A stretch of DNA of 64,000 nucleotides, from contig NZ_KQ970762.1 in NCBI RefSeq assembly GCF_001579175.1, positions 48,451 to 112,450 on the forward strand, in the 5' to 3' direction. The notes beneath the pieces were generated by a model that ran no database searches, was not told the DNA's origin, and saw nothing but the letters and a program-made list of their open reading frames with translations. Within the stretch, counting starts at the first letter, position 1, and every line of letters begins with the position of its first letter. This document shows positions 1-6,875 of this stretch, in pieces. The stretch is from Streptococcus oralis (GTDB lineage: Bacteria; Bacillota; Bacilli; Lactobacillales; Streptococcaceae). Position numbers and translations under genes: made by a program.

Positions 1-1061
1 ACACCGCCATCATTAGCGCCTCCAGTAGCTCCTGACAGTCCTTTTTCTATTTCATCAATCCATAAAATACATGGAGATACATTCTCAGCGGTAGTTAGAG
101 CATCTTTGAGTTGCTGTTCAGACTGACCTACATAACTTCCTTGAACCGTTGCAAAATCTAAACGATATAATGGAAGTTTCCAGTTAGCGGAAATTGATTT
201 AGCAGATAAAGATTTTCCGCATCCAGGGACACCTACTAGGAGTATTCCTCTAGGTGGTTGCAATCCTTTCTCACGTAACATATCTTTCTTTTCGGGAGTT
301 AGTAGTTCTTTCTTTTCATTAAGCCACTTCCTTAATCCTTCAAGTCCTCCGACATCCTTTACAGAATCATCTACAACGATTTTTTCTAGACCAGAGATAT
401 CAGAGAATAGGCGATCTTTTGCAAATCTTATCTCATCTAAATCAGATTTTCTTATGCACTTATTTGCAATCAAAGCAGCGATAACGTTCTCCGCCTCAAT
501 TCTAGTTACCCCATTGAGAGCTGCTGCAGCTTCTCGAATATCGGAGTTGTCCCATTCAATCTGGATATCGTTTCTATAGTCGTCAATGTATTCTTGAATT
601 ATTGAGTACATTTCCTCTTCGTTAGGTAAATCTATTTTTACTGTCATACCTTGCCGTTGAAGTTGATTCCAAATAGGGGTGTTGGTAAAAACTATTACAA
701 CGCCTCCAGTTTCATTGGCTAGATTGACCAGTGCTAAGACTTGTTTAGAATCGCTATTTTCATTACTAAGATCCGGAACTTCTGTCAGTACAATAGTTTG
801 GTATTGTTTCTTTTGCATTTGGTCCGTCATGTAATCTATTGCACCATAAATAGATTTATCATCGTTAACATTCTTACCAGAACTAAGATCATACACACCT
901 TTGGTGAGAGTATGTACGTTGAACGGAAGTTGTAATTCTTCAGATATTTCCTTTAACATATCTAATGTTCTACTTGGCTCAATGGTATTGATAGCAATAA
1001 AAGGAATTCTTGCAAGTGAATATCTCGTAAGAAGTTCTTTGCTTTTTACTATATTGCTCAT
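1..1061 (-). CDS. AAA+ ATPase, Ycf46/FtsH-like, partial (C-terminus beyond window)
   Basis: The frame runs from an ATG at 1061 off the left edge, so about 353 residues are visible. Residues 1-250 form a degenerate N-terminal region. A AAA+ core follows, with Walker A GVPGCGKS near residue 274 and Walker B ILWIDEIEKG near residue 330. The spacing and the segment after Walker A (S-A-N-W-K-L-P-L-Y-R-L-D) resemble the Ycf46 group of AAA ATPases. The ATG directly follows the stop of the upstream 154-aa gene, so translation is probably coupled. It is the last visible gene of a four-gene cassette with a membrane coiled-coil protein. A role in conflict or quality control is inference; the missing C-terminus could change the subfamily call. 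Confidence 0.7.
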   Translation of the reverse strand, partial: MSNIVKSKELLTRYSLARIPFIAINTIEPSRTLDMLKEISEELQLPFNVHTLTKGVYDLSSGKNVNDDKSIYGAIDYMTDQMQKKQYQTIVLTEVPDLSNENSDSKQVLALVNLANETGGVVIVFTNTPIWNQLQRQGMTVKIDLPNEEEMYSIIQEYIDDYRNDIQIEWDNSDIREAAAALNGVTRIEAENVIAALIANKCIRKSDLDEIRFAKDRLFSDISGLEKIVVDDSVKDVGGLEGLRKWLNEKKELLTPEKKDMLREKGLQPPRGILLVGVPGCGKSLSAKSISANWKLPLYRLDFATVQGSYVGQSEQQLKDALTTAENVSPCILWIDEIEKGLSGATGGANDGG

Positions 1062-1526
1062 TTACTGTTCACCTTTATTTAAAAAAGAATTAATTTTATG
1101 ATTTCTAATAATACTTGACATTTTCCCGCTTCGGTCCTGTTTTGCAGATTCTTCTAAAGATTTTTGCATACTATTAGCTTGTTCTATAACGAGATTTAGG
1201 TAGTGTTGTCGCTCTTTATCCGGAATTACAGGAAGATTGATTGCTTCAGCTAAGAACGTCATTTCTTTTCTCAAAGAAAGAATTGCTTGAATAATAGCTC
1301 CCTCATATCCTTGGGATTTTAGTAAATCATTTTGAAACTTATCTGAAGCTACATTCATACGGTAATTAACAGCGTCAATTAACTTTGTAGAGAAACGTTC
1401 TGCCACACCGTATTGCCATTCGATAGTTCCAGATTTCATCATTTTTAAAACTGTTTCATCATCATCTTTGTTTTTAAAAACAGTTAAGACGTTTACCCAT
1501 TCTGCATATGTTTGTGGTTTATTCAT
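1062..1526 (-). CDS. hypothetical protein, 154 aa, in AAA+ ATPase cassette
   Basis: I do not recognise the family. The chosen start (MNKPQTYAEW) overlaps the stop of the upstream small gene as TAATG, which argues for coupling; the frame stays open 51 bases further upstream, but that part overlaps the 58-aa gene. The product is soluble, mixed-charge and probably mostly helical, with no signal peptide or membrane segment. Its stop abuts the ATG of the AAA+ ATPase gene, so the two products are probably made together and may interact. No catalytic motif is visible. Confidence 0.65.
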   Translation of the reverse strand: MNKPQTYAEWVNVLTVFKNKDDDETVLKMMKSGTIEWQYGVAERFSTKLIDAVNYRMNVASDKFQNDLLKSQGYEGAIIQAILSLRKEMTFLAEAINLPVIPDKERQHYLNLVIEQANSMQKSLEESAKQDRSGKMSSIIRNHKINSFLNKGEQ

Positions 1527-1702
1527 TATTTTTGCCGTTTCCTTCTGACTAGCAATTGTGGGGGCACAATATCCCATGAAGGGAGTCCCTCAGCAAATAC
1601 GCTCATAGGTTCTTCAGTGATATCTTCTTCAGTATTAATGCTCTTAAATGGAGTGGTGTTATTAGATGATAGCTTACTATCGCCTTTATATTTTTCATCC
1701 AT
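1526..1702 (-). CDS. small protein, 58 aa, with C-terminal SWD-PP-RRKR motif
   Basis: The ORF starts at an ATG preceded by a strong ribosome site (GAGGAGG, about 8 bases upstream) and ends in TAATG, shared with the next start. The N-terminal 40 residues are polar and acidic. The C-terminus carries a compact motif, LPSWDIVPPQLLVRRKRQK, which looks like a conserved short linear motif rather than a random tail. It lies between the membrane protein gene and the 154-aa gene in a tightly spaced operon. A docking or adaptor peptide for the AAA+ ATPase is a guess. The ribosome site and overlaps make it a real gene in my view. Confidence 0.65.
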   Translation of the reverse strand: MDEKYKGDSKLSSNNTTPFKSINTEEDITEEPMSVFAEGLPSWDIVPPQLLVRRKRQK

Positions 1703-1715
1703 GTCAATTACCTCC

Positions 1716-3437
1716 TCAAATTTTAATCTTTCTATTAGATGATGCCAACTTGTTTACATATTGTTCAGGTCTTATTTGTTCTAGGAAATCAAGAACTTTA
1801 GTGCTTTCAGCATCTTTCTCTGCGAATTCAATTCTAAAGTCTACAATTTCAGCTAGAGTAGCTCTTATAATTTGTTCACCATTCACTCTTTTATTCTCGT
1901 ATTGTTCTTCAATTTTCTTGCGATTCGTTTCAATGTTTTCAATATTAGATTTATGCTTAAGAACCATAACAATCCCTGCTATAATAGCTATTAAACCTAA
2001 GAAAATATTCCCAAAAATCATCATTAAACCGATTACTCCGATAGCTATACCACCATACAAAAGGAATTTATCAAATAAACTTGGGAAGTAGTTTGACAAA
2101 GTTTGTTCTTTTTCAGAGTCAATCTGAGAATTGAATTTTTCAATCAACTCGTTTTCGTTTTGGCCATCTGTTGATTTATCATTAAAAGTATCCACATTAA
2201 TTTCAATTTCGTAAGGAATCTTCATGCGATTTTTTGCAGTAACGTCATTATAAGCGTTTGTTACCCAATCACGAGAAAGAGCCAGTGCAAATTTTTGGGT
2301 TGATATACTTGAGTGAGAAGATTCGGGTTTCATTGCTGCATCGGTAAGCAACTGGGTGAAGTCTTTATGGGTTTCAAATGCAGTCACCTCAATATCCATG
2401 TTTTGATGAGCACGGTTGTCATCTCCTCCAAAGTCAACCACAAACTGCTCGAATTTTTCTTGTTTTCGAAGAGCTAGTTCCTCGTTATCAAAATCAGTCA
2501 CAAGTGTATCTAAAATATCATCTAATTGTTCTTTGATGCTTTCTGTAGACCCTTTTTTCTCAAAAATATCAGTTAGATAGTTTAATATTTGTTCATGGAG
2601 ATGAGCACCTTCTAAAATATCCTCTAGAACAGGCCAACTATTACTATATTTTCTTAGGTTAGGGTATAAATCTTCATCTAGTTCTCTTCTTTTTAAGTTA
2701 ATGGCTTCGGACCATTGTTCTGTTTGCTGTTCAGTAAAACCAGGTTTTTCTTCAAGTCGACTGAGCCATTCATTCATTTGACGTGAGATGACTCCTTCGG
2801 TATCAGCTCCCAAGAGTCCACTCGCAAAAGCATCTAAGATAATTATAGAATTTCTGTCGAGATTTTCTTCATCTTGATTAGCTAGATAACGTTGAGTCCA
2901 CTTAAGGCATGCGTTCTTTCTGTTAGCTCTTCTACAAATTAAGGCAAAGAAAAGGGAGGTTTTTTCATCGTTTCGTTTAATCCCTTCCTTGACTGCTTTT
3001 TCAGCTAACTCAGGTTGATTATTTATCCATGCTGCTAATGCAACCAAGCATGGAGCAAGCCAGTAGCCTGGAGTTGATATCATTAGTTCTTCTGTTGCAG
3101 TACTGATTGTTTCTTTTTTGACAATTCCTAAATCATCAGCTTGTAAAATCCCTGTGGTAGTACGACGAACAATATCATAATGTCCATATTTCTTCTCAAT
3201 TTCCTGACGGATTTTTACGAGTCGAGTTTCAGCTTGTCCTAATCTATTAGCTTTTTGTTGGATATTCACAAATTCATGAAATTCTTGTGCTAAACTACCA
3301 ATTTCATCATAAACGATTTGAAGATTTTCGTTTGCTACATCAACTCTAGCATCAATTGTTCGTAATCCTTCATGGATAGAGCGCAAACTATTCTCGATTT
3401 CACGAAGATCAGCTTGATGTATTATTCTTTCAGCCAT
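1716..3437 (-). CDS. coiled-coil membrane protein, 573 aa, unknown function
   Basis: First gene of the accessory cassette. Residues 1-95 are heptad-rich and probably coiled coil; residues 120-330 are helical and Trp/Leu-rich, possibly repeat-like. Two adjacent hydrophobic segments lie near residues 458-500 (FLLYGGIAIGVIGLMMIFG and the following FLGLIAIIAGIVMVL), followed by a basic, charged helical tail. There is no signal peptide. The start follows a GGGGG ribosome site (AAGGGGGATATT). The gene directly precedes the 58-aa gene. I do not recognise a named family. Topology suggests a membrane platform with both large domains in the cytoplasm. Confidence 0.7.
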   Translation of the reverse strand: MAERIIHQADLREIENSLRSIHEGLRTIDARVDVANENLQIVYDEIGSLAQEFHEFVNIQQKANRLGQAETRLVKIRQEIEKKYGHYDIVRRTTTGILQADDLGIVKKETISTATEELMISTPGYWLAPCLVALAAWINNQPELAEKAVKEGIKRNDEKTSLFFALICRRANRKNACLKWTQRYLANQDEENLDRNSIIILDAFASGLLGADTEGVISRQMNEWLSRLEEKPGFTEQQTEQWSEAINLKRRELDEDLYPNLRKYSNSWPVLEDILEGAHLHEQILNYLTDIFEKKGSTESIKEQLDDILDTLVTDFDNEELALRKQEKFEQFVVDFGGDDNRAHQNMDIEVTAFETHKDFTQLLTDAAMKPESSHSSISTQKFALALSRDWVTNAYNDVTAKNRMKIPYEIEINVDTFNDKSTDGQNENELIEKFNSQIDSEKEQTLSNYFPSLFDKFLLYGGIAIGVIGLMMIFGNIFLGLIAIIAGIVMVLKHKSNIENIETNRKKIEEQYENKRVNGEQIIRATLAEIVDFRIEFAEKDAESTKVLDFLEQIRPEQYVNKLASSNRKIKI

Positions 3438-3467
3438 AATATCCCCCTTGTTAATGATTTCTAAATT

Positions 3468-3499
3468 AATTAGAAAAAATTTTGACTAATTTTCTAATT
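3468..3499. promoter_or_regulatory. 10-bp inverted repeat upstream of the accessory cassette
   Basis: AATTAGAAAA and TTTTCTAATT form perfect 10-base arms around a 12-base spacer, 30-60 bases upstream of the 573-aa gene. Position and symmetry fit an operator for a dimeric repressor. It could also be a coincidence in this AT-rich stretch. No regulator gene is visible in the window part of the cassette. Confidence 0.35.
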
Positions 3500-3618
3500 A
3501 AACTATCCTATAATCATTTTAATTTTTTCCTTATAGAAAAAGAATATCATAATTATTTTATTAATTCAACTTACCATAAGAAAGAAGCGAAAGTATTTGA
3601 TTCGCGCTGACTTTATAG

Positions 3619-4158
3619 TTACTCGATAGGTATTTTTGGTATATAGAAATCGATTATCGTATCAATGAAGCTCTAGCGCTTAGCTGGTCCGATATTGATC
3701 TAGAGAATGCAACCATTAGCATTACAAATACACTAAACCATCTAGGGCAAATCAATAGCCCAAAATCAAAGTCTAGCTATCGTGATATCGATATAGATCA
3801 AGCGACTGTTAGTATGCTGAAGCAGTGCAAACATAGACAAGTACAATAAGCTTGGCAACTTGGGCGGTCTGAAACTGTAGTATTTTCTGACTTTATTCAT
3901 GAATACCCCAATAATCGAACCTTACATACTAGGTTAAGAACCCACTTTAAACGGGCAAAGGTAACTAATATAGGCTTTCATGGTTTTCGCCATACTCACG
4001 CTAGTCTCTTGCTTAACTCTGGAATACCTTACAAGGAACTTCAGCACCGTTTAGGACATTCCCAATTATCTATGACCATGGATATATATAGTCACCTCTC
4101 AAAAGAGAATACAAAAAAAGCAGTTTCATTCTATGAAACTGCACTAAAAAGTTTATAA
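3619..4158 (+). pseudogene. truncated tyrosine recombinase (integrase) with in-frame stop
   Basis: Translation gives the C-terminal catalytic half of a phage/ICE-type tyrosine integrase. Visible parts are R-I-N-E-A-L-A-L-S-W (first catalytic Arg), the H-G-F-R-H-T-H box, L-G-H-S-Q-L-S-M and the nucleophile in D-I-Y-S-H-L. The N-terminal arm-binding and core-binding domains are missing, and a TAA at 3847-3849 interrupts the frame. The gene cannot encode a working enzyme. It ends about 95 bases from rpsD and marks the border between the conserved backbone and the 1-3.5 kb accessory cassette. Confidence 0.85.
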
Positions 4159-4204
4159 CTGAACAAATAACTGAACAAACCCAGAAATCACTCTTTTAAG
4201 ACAA

Positions 4205-4235
4205 AGCAAAAAGCCCACTGTTGTAGGCTTTCTGT
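4205..4235 (-). terminator. rho-independent terminator after rpsD
   Basis: On the minus strand, GAAAGCC and GGCTTTTTG flank a loop of about 10 bases, with T residues following, just downstream of the rpsD stop. The same hairpin lies after the dead integrase on the plus strand, where the T-run is weaker. Confidence 0.6.
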
Positions 4236-4251
4236 AAGATATTTCTTAAAA

Positions 4252-4863
4252 TTAAAGCATTTTGTTGTAGAATTCAACGACAAGCGCTTCGTTGATTTCT
4301 GGGTTGATTTCGTCGCGTTCTGGCAAGCGAGTCAATGAACCTTCCAATTTTTCAGCGTCGAATGATACGAATGCTGGACGTCCAAGAGTAGCTTCTACTG
4401 CTTCAAGGATTGCTGGAACTTTCAATGATTTTTCACGAACTGAGATCACTTGACCTGGAGTTACGCGGTATGATGGGATATCAACGCGTTTTCCGTCAAC
4501 AAGGATGTGACCGTGGTTTACGAATTGACGAGCTTGACGACGAGTAGTCGCAAGGCCAAGACGATAAACAACGTTATCCAAACGACGTTCCAAAAGAAGC
4601 ATGAAGTTGAAACCTAGGATTCCGCCTTTGATTTTTGTAGCTTGTACGAACAAGTTACGGAATTGTTTTTCACCTACACCGTAAGTGAAACGAAGTTTTT
4701 GTTTTTCAGCCAATTGCAAACCGTATTCTGACAATTTAGAACGGTTGTTTGGTCCGTGTTGTCCTGGTACGTAGTTACGACGTGCCAATTCTTTACCTGT
4801 ACCTGTAAGTGAAAGGCCAAGGCGACGAGCTTGTTTCCAAGATGGTCCTGTATAACGTGACAT
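4252..4863 (-). CDS. rpsD: 30S ribosomal protein S4
   Basis: 203 aa, the usual length for the short Gram-positive S4. The N-terminus [16 protein letters not shown] and the S4 RNA-binding segment ([20 protein letters not shown], then N-H-G-H-I-L-V-D-G) are diagnostic. S4 binds the 5' domain of 16S rRNA early in assembly and in many bacteria also represses its own mRNA. The gene stands alone with its own promoter, leader and terminator. AGGAGG lies 9 bases before the ATG. Confidence 0.98.
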   Translation of the reverse strand: MSRYTGPSWKQARRLGLSLTGTGKELARRNYVPGQHGPNNRSKLSEYGLQLAEKQKLRFTYGVGEKQFRNLFVQATKIKGGILGFNFMLLLERRLDNVVYRLGLATTRRQARQFVNHGHILVDGKRVDIPSYRVTPGQVISVREKSLKVPAILEAVEATLGRPAFVSFDAEKLEGSLTRLPERDEINPEINEALVVEFYNKML

Positions 4864-4889
4864 GTGAATGTCCTCCTGATATAAATAAT

Positions 4890-5015
4890 ATTTCGGTGGA
4901 AATAGTCACTTAGAAAGCCCTGATTCGTGCAGATGCCCTTCGCCTAAACAGCCAAGGTTACTTGTCATAAGACACCTGTTGACGAGCTTCATGCTTTCCT
5001 GCTGCTATTTCACAC
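4890..5015 (-). ncRNA. candidate S4-responsive mRNA leader of rpsD
   Basis: About 150 bases separate the promoter from the rpsD start. The leader can fold: GAAATAG near its 5' end (5005-5011) pairs with CTATTTC near its 3' end (4899-4905), closing a structured core. Autoregulatory leaders upstream of rpsD are known in Firmicutes; that this leader binds S4 is inference from position and the closing helix. Confidence 0.5.
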
Positions 5016-5022
5016 AAAGGCT

Positions 5023-5051
5023 ATTTTACCATGAAAAGCTAGATTTGTAAA
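5023..5051 (-). promoter_or_regulatory. rpsD promoter
   Basis: TTTACA and TAAAAT on the minus strand are separated by exactly 17 bases, a near-consensus sigma-A promoter placed just upstream of the structured rpsD leader. Confidence 0.75.
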
Positions 5052-5065
5052 GGGATTTTACGGCT

Positions 5066-6100
5066 TTATTTCAAATTGAGGCTGAATGTAAACTTGCTTC
5101 CTAAGCCATATTGACTTTCTGCTGTGATTTCGCCACCAAGCTGATGAGCTAGTTCTCGTGCAATCGCAAGACCTAAGCCATGTCCACCTGTCTTCATATT
5201 GCGCGAAGTTTCTACACGATAAAGTCGTTTAAAGATCTTTTCCAAATCCTCAGGATGAATCCCCTGACCCTCGTCTTTCACACTGATTGTCAGCTCTTGT
5301 TCTGTTAATTGGGCAAGAACCTCGATTCTGGTTCCTGGTTCTGAATATTTAAAGGCATTGTTTAACAAATTGACTAGAATGCGAGAAAGTTTGTCAGAAT
5401 GGCTCTTGATTTTCGCTGACTCAGGTGATACTTGAATGTAAACATCCCGCTCCTCTTGTTCAATCTGGAGTTGAAATTCACTCATTGACTCAATCAGCAA
5501 CTGATCTAAAAAGACCTCTTCGACTTCTTCATCAGCAGTATCTTGAGGTTGGGTGTTAAGAGTCAAAACATCCAATTCCTCCACTAGCTTGTTTAGACGC
5601 TCAGTTTGCCGACCAATCGTGGTTAAGTAGTGGAGCCGTTCCTCTTCCTTAATCACTCCATCTAGAATTCCCTCCACAGTAACCTGAATGGAGGTAATGG
5701 GAGTTTTAATATCGTGAGAGAGCTGCGCAATCATCATTCTCTTTTCTTGCTCGCTCTCATCAAGTGATTGAAAGGTGGCTTGCAAATTGTGGGACATGTC
5801 ATTAAAAGCCTGGCCCAGCTCTTGAAATTCTAATGGTCCCTTGGTTTCAATTTCTGTGCTAAAATCCTTGCTTGCTATATCCTGAGCTTGTTTTTTCAAA
5901 TGTTTCAGAGAAGAGAACACAGGCGACAAAAGAAAGATGCTCACTGCAGCGCCAATGAAACTAGCAATCAAGGTCATTCCAACTAGAAAGTAAACTTCAC
6001 TTTTCTCGATCAACATTCGTTGGACTGCCCAGAAAACGACCAAAATCGTTAGCAGAGTCGACACTAGATACCCCACTAAAATATAGTTTTTTAATTTCAT
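5066..6100 (-). CDS. hk08: sensor histidine kinase HK08 (SaeS-like)
   Basis: 344 aa. Two membrane segments (about 8-28 and 38-60) frame a very short extracellular loop, as in intramembrane-sensing kinases. A HAMP-like linker (60-112) follows, then the H-box LSHDIKTPITS with phosphorylation site His129. The ATPase domain has its N-box near 245, D-E-G-Q-G-I and G-H-G-L-G-L-A-I-A. The start overlaps the stop of the response regulator gene by four bases. The position between pavB/rr08 and rpsD is that of pneumococcal TCS08, which controls surface adhesins including PavB. The name rests on synteny and domain layout. Confidence 0.88.
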   Translation of the reverse strand: MKLKNYILVGYLVSTLLTILVVFWAVQRMLIEKSEVYFLVGMTLIASFIGAAVSIFLLSPVFSSLKHLKKQAQDIASKDFSTEIETKGPLEFQELGQAFNDMSHNLQATFQSLDESEQEKRMMIAQLSHDIKTPITSIQVTVEGILDGVIKEEERLHYLTTIGRQTERLNKLVEELDVLTLNTQPQDTADEEVEEVFLDQLLIESMSEFQLQIEQEERDVYIQVSPESAKIKSHSDKLSRILVNLLNNAFKYSEPGTRIEVLAQLTEQELTISVKDEGQGIHPEDLEKIFKRLYRVETSRNMKTGGHGLGLAIARELAHQLGGEITAESQYGLGSKFTFSLNLK

Positions 6101-6795
6101 TTTCTACCTCTTGGCCTTTCCATCTTATAGCCCAAACCCCAGACAGTTTTGATAGCAGGAGCATTTGAATTTGTATACTTGGTCAACTCTTGCCTCAAAG
6201 CATGGATATGAACATTAAGTGTATTGGTATCATCCACATAGTCCTCTTGCCATACCTTCTCGTAAAGTTCCGTCTTTGAAAAGACTCTCTCGGGATTGCT
6301 GGCTAATATCCATAGAAGTTCAAAGGATTTTACTGTCAATTCCAAAGGTTGATCCCCAATGCGAACCTCATGAGTCACATGGTTGATTACCAAGTCACCA
6401 AACTCGATCTGTTCTGTCTCTCCTCCACGGCTAAGGCGACGCAAGATATTATTCACTCTTAAAACCAATTCGCGTGGGCTAAAGGGTTTGACTATAAAAT
6501 CATCTGCCCCCAAACTTAATCCATAAATCTTATCCTGTTCGCTTGTCTTAGCAGTTGTAAAGAGGAAGGGTTGATCCGGAGCGATATACTGAACTTCACT
6601 GATAAAATCATAACCATCCATATTGGGCATCATGATATCTGTGATAATGAGGTCGATAGATTTTTTTCTGAAAAGCTCTAATCCCTCCTTACCATCATGG
6701 GCGACCAAAACATCGTAACCTGCCTGTATAAGATAGCGGTTTTGAATATCTAGAATATCTATTTCATCATCAACCAGCAAAATTGTCTTTTTCAT
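6097..6795 (-). CDS. rr08: OmpR-family response regulator RR08 (SaeR-like)
   Basis: 232 aa. The receiver domain (1-120) has the acidic pocket DDE (9-11), phospho-acceptor Asp53 in T-D-I-M-M-P and the conserved Lys in V-K-P-F. A C-terminal winged helix (about 130-228) ends in the typical V-W-G-L-G-Y-K-M-E. It is partner of the kinase encoded directly downstream with a 4-base overlap. It follows pavB after an 80-base gap with a strong hairpin, so pavB and the regulator pair are probably separate transcripts. Orthologous TCS08 is known to regulate pavB. Confidence 0.9.
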   Translation of the reverse strand: MKKTILLVDDEIDILDIQNRYLIQAGYDVLVAHDGKEGLELFRKKSIDLIITDIMMPNMDGYDFISEVQYIAPDQPFLFTTAKTSEQDKIYGLSLGADDFIVKPFSPRELVLRVNNILRRLSRGGETEQIEFGDLVINHVTHEVRIGDQPLELTVKSFELLWILASNPERVFSKTELYEKVWQEDYVDDTNTLNVHIHALRQELTKYTNSNAPAIKTVWGLGYKMERPRGRK

Positions 6796-6817
6796 CTGAC
6801 ACTCCTTCGATAAAAAC

Positions 6818-6845
6818 AGTGTTATACTTGCTTTAGTATAACACT
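6818..6845. terminator. strong hairpin between pavB and rr08
   Basis: AGTGTTATAC and GTATAACACT form perfect 10-base arms with an 8-base loop, followed on the minus strand by GTTTTTATC. It serves as terminator of pavB. The 3' arm lies only about 23 bases before the rr08 ATG, so partial readthrough could feed rr08. Confidence 0.75.
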
Positions 6846-6875
6846 ATTTTCTCTAATGTTTAAGTGATTTGAATC

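Noticed and set aside
3619..4158. Active integrase that could still move the left-hand cassette
   Set aside because: N-terminal domains are absent and an in-frame TAA interrupts the rest; no att-like direct repeats were found beside it.
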